From assembly GCF_040403615.1 (NCBI RefSeq), contig NZ_JBBAKG010000020.1, positions 14,687 through 78,686 on the forward strand: DNA of 64,000 bases. The letters run 5' to 3'. This DNA comes from Haliscomenobacter sp040403615 (GTDB lineage: Bacteria; Bacteroidota; Bacteroidia; Chitinophagales; Saprospiraceae). This document shows, piece after piece, positions 36,422 through 44,938 of the stretch (positions are counted from its first letter, which is position 1; each line of letters starts with the position of its first letter). The position numbers were made by a program, and so were the translations under genes. The notes under the pieces are model-generated. The model made no database searches and had not been told where the DNA came from. It saw nothing but the letters and a program-made list of their open reading frames with translations.

Positions 36422-39223
36422 ATGTCAGATAAGAAACTTTTCCTGCTGGACGGACACGCCCTCGTTTATCGAGCGCATTTCGCCTTCATCACCCGCCCCC
36501 TCATCAACTCCAAAGGAGTAAATACCTCTGCCATCAATGGTTTTACCCGTCAGTTGTGGGATTTGATGCGCAATGAAAAACCGACCCATATTGCCGTAGC
36601 CTTTGACCCGCATGGACCAACGTTTCGGCACGAGATGTATGAGCCTTACAAAGCCAATCGCGAAGAACAACCCGCCGACATTGGCATTGCCATACCCTGG
36701 ATCAAAAAAATCATCGAAGCCCTCCACATCCCCATCGTAATGGTGCAGGGATATGAGGCCGACGACGTGATTGGCACCCTGGCCAAACAGGCCGAAACCG
36801 AAGGTTACACCGTATACATGGTGACGCCCGACAAAGACTACGGGCAACTGGTTTCCGAAAACATTTTCATGTACAAACCCTCGCGCCAGGGCAATGGCAT
36901 CGAAATCATGGGGGTCAAGGAAGTGTGCGACAACTGGGGCATCAATCGGGTGGATCAAGTGATCGATTTGCTCGGGCTCATGGGCGACGCAGTGGACAAC
37001 ATACCGGGCATTCCCGGTTTTGGTGAAAAAACTGCGGCCAAATTGCTGGATCGTTTTGATACCATTGAAGGGGTCATCGAAAACGTCCACCAACTCAAAG
37101 GCAAAGAAAAAGAACGCGTAGAGCAATATGCCGAGCAGGCCATGCTGTCTAAAACACTGGCCATCATCGATGTCAATGTCCCGATTCAGTTCAATGCGGA
37201 TCGATACACCATTGATCCCATCAACCGCGAAGAACTGTCGGAAATTTTTAAAGAACTGGAATTCCGCAGCCTGGCCACTCAAATCCTGGGAGAGGGCGAT
37301 CGCGCCAGTGCTCCTGGCCCTGGTCAGCAAGGGTCTTTGTTTGGGGATACCGAACCTGGGCCTGCTCCTCAAAAAGGAGCCAACTTGCCGGCCCACGCGG
37401 TGGCTGAAAAAACCATCGACAATACCCCGCACGAATACCACCTGGTCAACACGCCAGAAGCCATGCAAAAGCTGGTGCTCGAACTTGGGCAACAAAGTGA
37501 ATTTTGTTTCGACACCGAAACCACCCACTTGGAGCCAACCCAGGCCGAATTGGTGGGCATGTCTTTTGCCTACCAACCGGGCGTAGCCTATTATGTGCCA
37601 GTACCCGAAGGCAAGGAAAATGCCCAAGCCATCGTGGAAATATTCAGAGGGGTTTTAGAAAATGACAACATCCTCAAAATTGCCCAAAACCTCAAGTACG
37701 ATGCCATCGTGTTTAAATGGTACGGAGTAGAAATTCGCGGGGCTTATTTCGATACCATGCTGGCGCATTACCTGCTGGAACCCGAAAAACGCCACGGCAT
37801 GGATTACCTTGCCGAATCCTACCTGAGCTATTCGCCCATTTCCATCGAAATGTTGATCGGCAAAAAAGGCAAGGATCAGCTCAACATGCGCCAGGTAGCG
37901 CTTGAAAAAGTAACCGATTACGCTGCCGAGGACGCCGATGTTACTTTACAACTCAAAAACCTGTTTGCACCCAAACTGGAAGAAGGAGGCGTGCAAGAAC
38001 TTTTTGATACCATCGAATGCCCCCTGGTAAAGGTGCTGGCTGATCTGGAATACGAGGGCATCCGCATCGACAGCGCATATCTTGATGTTTACTCCAAAGA
38101 ATTGGAAACTCAGATTCAAACCCTGGAGCAATCCATTTATGAACAGGCTGGAGTAAAATTCAACATCGGTTCGCCAAAACAGGTCGGCGATCTGCTTTTT
38201 GAACGATTGAAAATCCCGTACAAAGGGGCAAAAACCAAAACCGGGCAGTATTCCACCGACGAAGACAAGTTGATTGAGCTTGCACCGGAGTTTCCGATTA
38301 TCCAAACCATTTTGAATTTTCGGGGCTTGAGCAAACTCAAATCAACATACGTAGATGCCCTTCCTAAATTGGTCAATCCACGTACCGGGCGCATTCACTC
38401 CTCGTTCAATCAGGCTTTGGCGGCTACGGGCCGCTTGAGTTCGAACAACCCCAACTTGCAAAATATTCCGGTGCGTACACCCGAGGGAGCAAAAGTTCGC
38501 CGGGCTTTCGTTCCTCGCGACGATCAGCACACCTTGCTTTCCGCAGATTACTCTCAAATCGAATTGCGCCTTATTGCCGACATCAGCGGAGACATAGCCA
38601 TGTTGGAAGCTTTTCAAAATGGCCTCGACATTCATACCGCTACTGCCGCCAAGGTGTTCAATGTTCCGTTTGACCAGGTTACCCGGGAGCAGCGTTACCA
38701 GGCCAAAACCGTCAACTTCAGTATTCTGTACGGAGCAGGAGCTACCAACCTCTCGCGACAGCTGAGCATCAAACGCACCGAAGCCAAAGATTTGATCGAC
38801 GCTTATTTTGCTTTGTACAGCGGCTTGAAAGGATACATGGTTGAGGTAGTGGAAGAAGCCCGTAAGAATGGATACGTCACTACCCTGATGGGCCGCCGCC
38901 GGTACATCCGCGAAATCAATTCCAAAAGCTCACTCGAACGCAGTAACGCCGAAAGGGTTGCGGTGAATACTCCCGTGCAAGGTTCTGCCGCCGACATGAT
39001 CAAAGTAGCGATGGTCAACATACATCAAACGCTCTTGGAGCAAGGGCTAAAAACCAAAATGATTTTGCAGGTGCACGACGAATTGGTCTTTGATGTACCC
39101 AACGAGGAATTGGAAATTGTGAAACCAATCATTACGGAAAAAATGCGCACGGCATTGCCGAAACTGAAAGTGCCGATTGAAGTAGGATTGGGAACCGGAC
39201 AAAACTGGCTAGAAGCGCATTAA
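36422..39223 (+). CDS. polA: DNA polymerase I
   Basis: 933 residues with all three domains. 5'-3' exonuclease/flap nuclease (about 1-290): LLDGHALVYRAHFAF, GYEADDVIGT, GLMGDAVDNIPGIPGFGEKTA. 3'-5' exonuclease (about 345-530): FDTETTHLE with Asp364 and Glu366 intact, so proofreading is probably retained. Polymerase (about 560-933): SADYSQIELR (Asp709), the O-helix RYQAKTVNFSILYGAG, and VHDELVF (Asp886). It fills gaps in repair and removes Okazaki primers. A 48-residue lipoprotein gene follows after 1 bp. Confidence 0.98.
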   Translation: MSDKKLFLLDGHALVYRAHFAFITRPLINSKGVNTSAINGFTRQLWDLMRNEKPTHIAVAFDPHGPTFRHEMYEPYKANREEQPADIGIAIPWIKKIIEALHIPIVMVQGYEADDVIGTLAKQAETEGYTVYMVTPDKDYGQLVSENIFMYKPSRQGNGIEIMGVKEVCDNWGINRVDQVIDLLGLMGDAVDNIPGIPGFGEKTAAKLLDRFDTIEGVIENVHQLKGKEKERVEQYAEQAMLSKTLAIIDVNVPIQFNADRYTIDPINREELSEIFKELEFRSLATQILGEGDRASAPGPGQQGSLFGDTEPGPAPQKGANLPAHAVAEKTIDNTPHEYHLVNTPEAMQKLVLELGQQSEFCFDTETTHLEPTQAELVGMSFAYQPGVAYYVPVPEGKENAQAIVEIFRGVLENDNILKIAQNLKYDAIVFKWYGVEIRGAYFDTMLAHYLLEPEKRHGMDYLAESYLSYSPISIEMLIGKKGKDQLNMRQVALEKVTDYAAEDADVTLQLKNLFAPKLEEGGVQELFDTIECPLVKVLADLEYEGIRIDSAYLDVYSKELETQIQTLEQSIYEQAGVKFNIGSPKQVGDLLFERLKIPYKGAKTKTGQYSTDEDKLIELAPEFPIIQTILNFRGLSKLKSTYVDALPKLVNPRTGRIHSSFNQALAATGRLSSNNPNLQNIPVRTPEGAKVRRAFVPRDDQHTLLSADYSQIELRLIADISGDIAMLEAFQNGLDIHTATAAKVFNVPFDQVTREQRYQAKTVNFSILYGAGATNLSRQLSIKRTEAKDLIDAYFALYSGLKGYMVEVVEEARKNGYVTTLMGRRRYIREINSKSSLERSNAERVAVNTPVQGSAADMIKVAMVNIHQTLLEQGLKTKMILQVHDELVFDVPNEELEIVKPIITEKMRTALPKLKVPIEVGLGTGQNWLEAH

Positions 39224-39224
39224 A

Positions 39225-39371
39225 ATGGAAAAATTAAAATTTAAACTGTTGATCTTGATAAGCTTGTTTGGCTTGCTCAGCAGTTGCCGAACGGGCTGCG
39301 GCTGCCCCATGGCGAAAGGAAAAGGAGAAGAAATCTGGACGAGCACAGCGGTGCTCGTCCAGAAAAAATAA
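39225..39371 (+). CDS. Small Cys-rich lipoprotein (48 residues)
   Basis: ATG one base after the polA stop. The protein begins MEKLKFKLLILISLFGLLSS and then Cys21, a strong lipoprotein signal (LLSSC), followed by a Cys-rich stretch (C21, C25, C27) and a basic region. No family is recognised. The last dozen codons coincide with the terminator hairpin of the convergent RNase gene. Support is the textbook lipobox and coupling to polA; against it are its short length and lack of known homologues. Confidence 0.5.
   Translation: MEKLKFKLLILISLFGLLSSCRTGCGCPMAKGKGEEIWTSTAVLVQKK
39335..39362 (-). terminator. Terminator of the RNase E/G gene
   Basis: Perfect 12-bp GC-rich stem (39335-39346 with 39351-39362) and 4-base loop, 17 bp past the stop of the minus-strand gene and followed by a T-rich stretch on that strand. 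Confidence 0.75.
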
Positions 39372-39378
39372 GTTGTGA

Positions 39379-40938
39379 TTACATCGCGTTGAGCCTGATT
39401 TCGTCGTCGTTGTCGTCAAAGAAACGGTACTTGCCGAGGTGGTAAGCAGAATCCGCTTTGATGTCAATTCTACGGAAGTATTGCTTGTACCATTTCCAGT
39501 GAAAGCTGCTGAACCAACCTTTGGTCAGGTAAGCCTGCAAATAAGGGTGTACCACCAATTTGATGCGTGATTTTGGATGCGTGGACTGAATATAAGCCAA
39601 ATCGCGCTCAATATCAGTCACCATCAAAATCGAAGCATTGGTTTTGCCCGTGCCATTACAGGTTGGGCATACTTCGGTTGTGTCAATTTTTACTTCTGGT
39701 CTTACCCGTTGGCGGGTAATTTGCATCAGGCCAAATTTACTCAAGGGCAAAATGGTGTGTTGTGCCCGGTCTTTTTTCATGGCCTGCTTCATCTCCTTCA
39801 CCAGATCTTTGCGGTATTCGAGGTTGCGCATGTCGATGAAGTCGACGATGATGATGCCGCCGATGTCGCGCAAGCGCAATTGGCGGGCAATTTCTTCAAC
39901 CGCTTCCATGTTGACCTTCATTACCGCCTCTTCGGCGTTGGTGCTGGACATTTTGTGGCCACTGTTCACATCGACGACGTGCATGGCTTCGGTTGATTCG
40001 ATCACCAGGTATGCCCCACTGGACATGGTTGCTGTTTTGCCAAAAGAAGCCTGGATCTGCCGGGTAACGCCGTGGGTCTCAAAAATCGGCTTTACACCTT
40101 TGTAATGACTCACAATGTTGACCTGATCAGGTGCGATAGAACCCAGATAACTCTTGATGTTGAGGTAAAGTTCTTTGTCGTTGGCTATGATGCGGGTAAA
40201 GGAATCGCTCAGCAAATCGCGAAGGATACTGGAGGTTTTGTCCAATTCACTCAACAATTTGGCTGGTCCATCGGTTTTGAACATCGATTTGTACATCTCC
40301 TCCCACTTTTCCAGCATATAAGATAGTTCCTCGTGGAGGTCAGCTACCTTTTTGCCTTCTGCAGCAGTACGTACAATCACCCCAAAGTTTTTAGGCTTGA
40401 TACTCTCGATCAGTACTTTCAGACGCTTGCGCTCTTCGTTGTTGGCAATTTTTTTGGAAACGGCCACCACATCTGTAAATGGAGTGAGTACAAGGTAACG
40501 CCCTGGGATGGTGATTTCGCAACTCAGGCGAGGTCCTTTGGTAGAGATGGGCTCTTTGAGTACCTGTACCAAAACGTTTTGGCGCTTGTTGATCACCTGG
40601 TCGATCTTGCCATTTTTGTTGATCTCCGGTTCAATATTGAAATTGTCCAAACTGAAAGTATTGGACTGCCCAGAGGATACCTGCTGGGTAAACTTCAACA
40701 AAGACCGGAGCTTAGGCCCCAGATCAGTGTAATGTAAAAAGGCATCTTTTTTATGCCCAATGTCTACAAAAGCCGCATTGAGTCCCGGCATCAACCGACG
40801 GACTTTGCCTAGAAAGATGTCACCAACTGTAAAATTGTTGTTGGTTTTTTGGTAATGGATTTCTACCAGCTTACCATCTTCCAAAAGTGCAATTTCGACT
40901 TCTGTTGGAGTAGAATTAATAATAAGATCTTTTTCCAC
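39379..40938 (-). CDS. rng: Rne/Rng-family ribonuclease (RNase G-like)
   Basis: 519 residues; single-strand endonuclease for rRNA and mRNA processing. An S1 domain lies within residues 35-130 (GDIFLGKVRRLMPGLNAAFVDIG). Catalytic metal Asps occur in VVDVNSG and IIIVDFIDM. The zinc-link motif CPTCNGTG (about residue 425) supports dimer/tetramer formation. There is no long C-terminal scaffold tail, so it is RNase G-like in length. The start codon is GTG (40936-40938), matching the family N-terminus; no nearby ATG does. Confidence 0.94.
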   Translation of the reverse strand: MEKDLIINSTPTEVEIALLEDGKLVEIHYQKTNNNFTVGDIFLGKVRRLMPGLNAAFVDIGHKKDAFLHYTDLGPKLRSLLKFTQQVSSGQSNTFSLDNFNIEPEINKNGKIDQVINKRQNVLVQVLKEPISTKGPRLSCEITIPGRYLVLTPFTDVVAVSKKIANNEERKRLKVLIESIKPKNFGVIVRTAAEGKKVADLHEELSYMLEKWEEMYKSMFKTDGPAKLLSELDKTSSILRDLLSDSFTRIIANDKELYLNIKSYLGSIAPDQVNIVSHYKGVKPIFETHGVTRQIQASFGKTATMSSGAYLVIESTEAMHVVDVNSGHKMSSTNAEEAVMKVNMEAVEEIARQLRLRDIGGIIIVDFIDMRNLEYRKDLVKEMKQAMKKDRAQHTILPLSKFGLMQITRQRVRPEVKIDTTEVCPTCNGTGKTNASILMVTDIERDLAYIQSTHPKSRIKLVVHPYLQAYLTKGWFSSFHWKWYKQYFRRIDIKADSAYHLGKYRFFDDNDDEIRLNAM

Positions 40939-41463
40939 AGGCTGCCAAATTTAAGGCTGCCCGGATTGTGTAGAGCGTGCGGTGCGAACAAAAAAGAATG
41001 AAATAATAAGGCAAGTACCTATGGTCATACGCTTGAGTGGAAATCAAAATAAGAGGAATCTTTTTCTGTTTTGTTGGGGCTGGACAAAGAGACGAAAGTA
41101 ATACATCAACATTAAAAAGCTCACAACTGCTCTTATTCTAACCGGATCCGTCCAAGCTGGACATAAAATTGGTGATGCCGTACTAAAAGCCTGTTCAAAT
41201 TTTGAATTGTACAGACTCCAAATGCAACTTTTGAGTTGGCCATAAGCACATAATCCAGATTGCGGGCAACAAGGCCTACAATCTGGATTTTCCGGCAGAT
41301 GACAAACACGATGGCTGAAAACTAATTAGCCGCAAGGAATGCCTCTCTACAAGTCCCGGAGCCACTTTATAAAAATAAGTAGACCGCTGATGCACGGAAG
41401 GTATTGAGTTTAAGAATGGCGCAAATGCTCCGTTTTTAACAAAATACATACCACCGCACATCA
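40939..41463. other. 525-bp region without a convincing gene; contains an 11-bp inverted repeat
   Basis: No open frame here has a plausible start, composition or recognisable product. An 11-bp perfect inverted repeat (41252-41262 with 41279-41289, AATCCAGATTG arm) with a 16-base loop is the only structure seen; no T-tract follows in either direction. The region might hold promoters for the RNase gene or an unrecognised RNA. Confidence 0.5.
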
Positions 41464-41559
41464 CTATCTGTTCTTCTTCTTATGACGGTTCTTGCGCAAT
41501 CTTTTCTTGCGCTTGTGCGTGGCAATCTTATGTCTTTTACGTTTTTTACCGCAAGGCAT
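41464..41559 (-). CDS. AURKAIP1/COX24-type small basic protein (mS38-like)
   Basis: 31 residues beginning MPCGKKRKRHKIATHKRKK, ending in a Lys/Arg-rich tail and TAG; more than half the residues are Lys, Arg or His. This matches short Bacteroidota proteins annotated as AURKAIP1/COX24 domain proteins (PF08213). The eukaryotic member AURKAIP1 is mitochondrial ribosomal protein mS38, so a ribosomal role is a reasonable inference. Its sequence is too conserved and biased to be a chance frame. It sits between the RNase gene and a TPR lipoprotein gene on the same strand. Confidence 0.85.
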   Translation of the reverse strand: MPCGKKRKRHKIATHKRKKRLRKNRHKKKNR

Positions 41560-41630
41560 AGTAAAACCTTTTAAAGGTGAATAAATATATTTCTTTGTGC
41601 GCGGTCATACAGTCGTGATAAATCTCGACT

Positions 41631-42410
41631 CTACTGAGCACATTTTTGCGCAAACGAATCTGCTTTAGCCTGGTTTCCCAGGCCAGTATAAGCGTCTGCT
41701 AACAAACAAGCCGCTTCTCTTGAGCCAGGTTCGAGTTGTAAAACCCGTTCCAGGCGTTCAACTGCACGATCCAACTGATTGGTGCGGATGGCCAAGCGCC
41801 CCAATTGCAATAAAATTGCCGGATTGTCCGGATTGCTGTTGTTCAATTCCCGGAGCATCAAGACTCCTTTCATGGGGTTGTCTTGAGGCGGATTATCGGT
41901 GTACACCAGTGCCAAATTGATTTTATGCGACAACTCGTCAGGATTGATCGAGATGGCATTTTCAAAAGCTTTGGTGGCATGCGATGCCGCGAATTCACGA
42001 ACAACAGGATCACTAACGCTTTGCAATGCCAAAGAATAAGTGGTGCCGGCGATAGCCCAGCTTTCTTCATCTTTGCGCAATTCTGCAATTTGTTGTGCAT
42101 AATGGCCAGAAATGACTGCATTGCCCAACCCATACCACTCTCCTGCCAAACGTTTGAGTACGGTGATTTTTGCCGTATCGGTAGTTTGGCGCGCCAATTC
42201 CTCTTCCAATGCTTCAACCAGAGCTGCATCATTGACTTTGAGGCTGTCTTTTGCGGCAGGCAAAAGCACATTGATGTCGGTGTTTTGAGCAACCAGCGAT
42301 CTAGACTTTTCTAGACCTTTCATTTTAGGCGCTTTGGTTTCGCAACCAAAACGGAGTACCAGCAACAGCAATAATGCAGTGCTGATTACAGCATATTGCA
42401 ACTTTGTCAT
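41631..42410 (-). CDS. TPR-containing lipoprotein
   Basis: 259 residues. The N-terminal hydrophobic segment ends LRFGC, a probable lipobox (Cys23). Residues about 95-255 form four to five TPR-like helical pairs (ATKAFENAISINPDELSHKI, AVERLERVLQLEPGSREAAC). No enzymatic motif. It is next to the HU gene, which is also on the minus strand 107 bp upstream. Probably a periplasm-facing scaffold; function unknown. Confidence 0.8.
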   Translation of the reverse strand: MTKLQYAVISTALLLLLVLRFGCETKAPKMKGLEKSRSLVAQNTDINVLLPAAKDSLKVNDAALVEALEEELARQTTDTAKITVLKRLAGEWYGLGNAVISGHYAQQIAELRKDEESWAIAGTTYSLALQSVSDPVVREFAASHATKAFENAISINPDELSHKINLALVYTDNPPQDNPMKGVLMLRELNNSNPDNPAILLQLGRLAIRTNQLDRAVERLERVLQLEPGSREAACLLADAYTGLGNQAKADSFAQKCAQ

Positions 42411-42517
42411 CAGTGCGGGTTATCATGCGTTTGATTTCCTTAATCACTTAAACTACACAAATTTATGCCAAATATGGCAACTTTGTTGAGTTAATTGACT
42501 TAAGGAAAAAGACCCTA

Positions 42518-42844
42518 CTAATCTTCGTCGTCATCGTCACTATCACTGTCTTTAGGCAGCGAATCAACGTTAGACTTTACTTGCTCAACAAACACTTTTG
42601 CTGGCTTGAAAGACGGAATAAAGTGTTCTGGGATCTCGATTGCTACATTTTTCTTAATGTGGCGACCGATTTTTTTGGCGCGTCTTTTGATCACAAAACT
42701 ACCGAAACCGCGAATGTACACGTTCTCCCCTTCGGCCAAAGAACCTTTAACTTCTTTGAAGAAAGTCTCCAACGTTACCAGTACATCAACTTTTGGTACA
42801 CCTGTCTTCTCAGATATTGCTGCAACTAAATCAGCTTTTCTCAT
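42518..42844 (-). CDS. HU-family DNA-binding protein with acidic tail
   Basis: 108 residues. Residues 1-90 form the HU/IHF fold: MRKADLVAAISEKTG, the arm region GFGSFVIKRRAKKIGRHIKK, and a C-terminal helix. It bends DNA and organises the nucleoid. Unlike the 90-residue E. coli HU, it ends in an acidic tail (SDSDDDDED), which could modulate DNA or protein binding. Divergent from yicC, with a 178-bp shared upstream region. Confidence 0.95.
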   Translation of the reverse strand: MRKADLVAAISEKTGVPKVDVLVTLETFFKEVKGSLAEGENVYIRGFGSFVIKRRAKKIGRHIKKNVAIEIPEHFIPSFKPAKVFVEQVKSNVDSLPKDSDSDDDDED

Positions 42845-42983
42845 CGGTATATACTTGGTTTATAGTAAGTTATAAATGTTTCTGGCTAATCCAGAAAGCG
42901 AGTCGCAAATTTCGTAATTTTCTTCCTTATTTAAAAACTAATGACGCTTTTATTTCTTTAGTTTTCTTTAATTTTCAATTCGT

Positions 42984-42991
42984 TATCTTTG
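42984..42991 (+). promoter_or_regulatory. -7 element of the yicC-gmk-apaG promoter
   Basis: TATCTTTG, exact match to TAnnTTTG, 32 bp before yicC. -33 box is weak (TTTT at 42962-42965, 18-bp spacer). Confidence 0.5.
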
Positions 42992-43022
42992 TCGATCACA
43001 CACACCGTATACTTTCAACTGT

Positions 43023-43898
43023 ATGTTATTATCAATGACTGGTTATGGTAGAGTAAGCCGAAACTACCGCGACAAAAATATTATTGTCGAAATTCGATCT
43101 CTGAACAGCAAATTCACTGACCTTCGGCTTAAAGCGCCCCAGCATTACAAAGAGAAAGAACCAGATATTCGTAAAGTGCTGACTGAGCGATTAGAGCGTG
43201 GTAAAATCGATTTTACGCTGGAGATTATTTCCTCTACTGGAGAGGACGGTTTTGCTTTGAATGTGCCTTTGTTCAAGCGGTACATTACCGAACTCCGTCA
43301 ATTGGGAGAGGAGTTGAAGGTGGAAACCGGAGATCTGATGCTGGCAGTATTGCGATTGCCTAACGTGGTTGCCTCTGCTTCTGACCAGATTGAAGAGCAA
43401 GAATGGGAAAATGTATTTTCTTCGATCATGGAAGCCATTGGGCAGTTTGAATCGTTTCGGGCTTCCGAAGGCAAAGTGCTGCAAGAGGAGTTACACAGCC
43501 GCATTGTACTGATTCAGGACAATTTGGAAAAAGTAACCCCATTGGAAGGCGAACGGGTTGTACGCATGCGCCAACGTTTGCACCAAAACCTGGAGGATTC
43601 TTTGGGCAAGGAAAAAATTGATGAAAACCGCTTTGAACAGGAGATCATCCACTACCTCGAAAAATTGGACATTACTGAGGAAAAAGTACGTCTCGCCCAA
43701 CATTGCAAATATTTCATTGAAGAACTGACCCAACCGGGTACTCAAAAAGGCCGTAAACTCAGCTTTATCAGCCAGGAAATTGGTCGCGAGATCAACACTC
43801 TGGGGGCAAAAGCTTATTCATCCGAAATTCAACGCCTGGTGGTCGTAATGAAGGATGAGCTGGAAAAGATCAAGGAGCAGGTGGCCAATTGTTTGTAA
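43023..43898 (+). CDS. yicC: YicC-family endoribonuclease
   Basis: 291 residues beginning MLLSMTGYGR, the family signature, with EIRSLNSKFTDLRLKAP following. The C-terminal block ITEEKVRLAQHCKYF with GRKLSFISQEIGREINTLGAKA is the conserved catalytic-domain region. YicC proteins are recently defined endoribonucleases acting in RNA decay; the old label is 'stress-induced protein'. The stop is 1 bp before gmk, a linkage seen across many bacteria. Confidence 0.93.
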   Translation: MLLSMTGYGRVSRNYRDKNIIVEIRSLNSKFTDLRLKAPQHYKEKEPDIRKVLTERLERGKIDFTLEIISSTGEDGFALNVPLFKRYITELRQLGEELKVETGDLMLAVLRLPNVVASASDQIEEQEWENVFSSIMEAIGQFESFRASEGKVLQEELHSRIVLIQDNLEKVTPLEGERVVRMRQRLHQNLEDSLGKEKIDENRFEQEIIHYLEKLDITEEKVRLAQHCKYFIEELTQPGTQKGRKLSFISQEIGREINTLGAKAYSSEIQRLVVVMKDELEKIKEQVANCL

Positions 43899-43899
43899 C

Positions 43900-44463
43900 A
43901 TGAGTAAGCTCATCATATTGACGGCACCATCGGGTGCTGGCAAAACGACTATCGTACGGTATCTCCTGGAGCAGTTGCCAGAATTGGCCTTTTCTATTTC
44001 TGCTACGACTCGGGCACGCAGACCAAACGAAGAGGAAGGCGTAGATTACTACTATATAGGTGTAGAGGCATTTCAAGGCTTGATTGCAGAGGAGGCTTTT
44101 GCAGAATGGCAGGAAGTATACCCAAACCAGTATTATGGTACTCTGCACAGTGAGATGGAACGAATTTGGCTGGAAGGCAAACACATCGTGTTTGATATCG
44201 ATGTAAAAGGTGCGGTTAACCTTAAAAAAGCTTATCCTGATCAATCATTGGCTATATTTATCAAACCACCTTCAAAAGAGGCACTATTTGAACGGTTGCG
44301 GCAGCGAAATACCGAAACCGAAGAAAGCTTGCGCAAACGGTTGATTAAAGCGGAAGAAGAGCTTACTTTTGAAAATAAATTTGACCATGTATTGGTTAAC
44401 GACGTACTGGAAGAAGCCTTGGCAGAAGCGCTCCGACTGGTGCGAAAGTTTATCGCCCCTTAA
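43900..44463 (+). CDS. gmk: Guanylate kinase
   Basis: 187 residues; phosphorylates GMP to GDP. The start at MSKLIILTAPSGAGKTT places the P-loop APSGAGKTT at residues 9-17; the longer in-frame extension overlaps yicC and is not conserved. SISATTRARRPNEEEGVDYYY is the GMP-binding segment, and DIDVKGAVNLK follows. ATG one base after the yicC stop and 10 bp before apaG: a three-gene operon. Confidence 0.97.
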   Translation: MSKLIILTAPSGAGKTTIVRYLLEQLPELAFSISATTRARRPNEEEGVDYYYIGVEAFQGLIAEEAFAEWQEVYPNQYYGTLHSEMERIWLEGKHIVFDIDVKGAVNLKKAYPDQSLAIFIKPPSKEALFERLRQRNTETEESLRKRLIKAEEELTFENKFDHVLVNDVLEEALAEALRLVRKFIAP

Positions 44464-44473
44464 GAGGTACGTT

Positions 44474-44860
44474 ATGGAAAAACTCATCACCAACGGGATC
44501 AAAATCTCGGTAGAAACCTTCTACCAACCCAGTTATTCCAACCCGGTTGAAGGAAAATTCATTCATGCCTACCGGATCACCATCGAAAACCTGAGTGATC
44601 TTACGGTTCAACTCATGCGCCGCCACTGGATCATTACAGATTCAGATGGCATTGTGCGGGAGGTAGAAGGGGAGGGCATTATTGGTCGCCAGCCTGTACT
44701 GGAGCCACACGAGTCGCACCAGTATGTGTCCTGGTGCAACTTGCATACTGGACTGGGGAAAATGGTGGGTGCATACGAAATGCAAAATATTCACACCGGA
44801 GAGTTGTTTCAGGTCGATATTCCTGCTTTTCAATTGGTGGCTCCTTTTCAACTGAATTGA
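44474..44860 (+). CDS. apaG: ApaG domain protein
   Basis: 128 residues from ATG 44474. An immunoglobulin-like beta-sandwich of the ApaG/DUF525 family: FIHAYRITIENLS, QLMRRHWIITDSDG, VEGEGIIGRQPVLEPHESHQY (the conserved GxGxxGxxP loop) and GAYEMQNIHTGE. Often annotated as a Co/Mg efflux protein, though the biochemical role is unclear. Last gene of yicC-gmk-apaG, followed by a strong bidirectional terminator. Confidence 0.94.
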   Translation: MEKLITNGIKISVETFYQPSYSNPVEGKFIHAYRITIENLSDLTVQLMRRHWIITDSDGIVREVEGEGIIGRQPVLEPHESHQYVSWCNLHTGLGKMVGAYEMQNIHTGELFQVDIPAFQLVAPFQLN

Positions 44861-44879
44861 AGCAAGGGCGCAAAAAAAA

Positions 44880-44919
44880 GAAAGCCGGGTGGAGTCAATC
44901 CATCCGGCTTTCTTTTTTT
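44880..44919. terminator. Bidirectional terminator between apaG and the OmpA gene
   Basis: 14-bp stem (44880-44893 with 44899-44912, one G-U pair) around a 5-base loop. T-run on the + side (44913-44919) and an A-run on the left serve both convergent genes. Confidence 0.9.
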
Positions 44920-44938
44920 CCATCAGAAATGAATCTGA

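Noticed and set aside
36425..37627. 400-codon open frame antisense to polA
   Set aside because: Long only because of codon bias on the polA strand; composition is Phe/His/Gly-rich and unlike any protein family.
40946..40953. TAAATTTG as a promoter -7 box for the RNase gene
   Set aside because: It ends only 8 bp before the GTG start and has no -33 partner; one chance match is expected in AT-rich sequence.
41276..41464. 62-codon frame downstream of the AURKAIP1/COX24-type gene
   Set aside because: No start context or motif and directly abuts the real 31-residue gene; likely chance.
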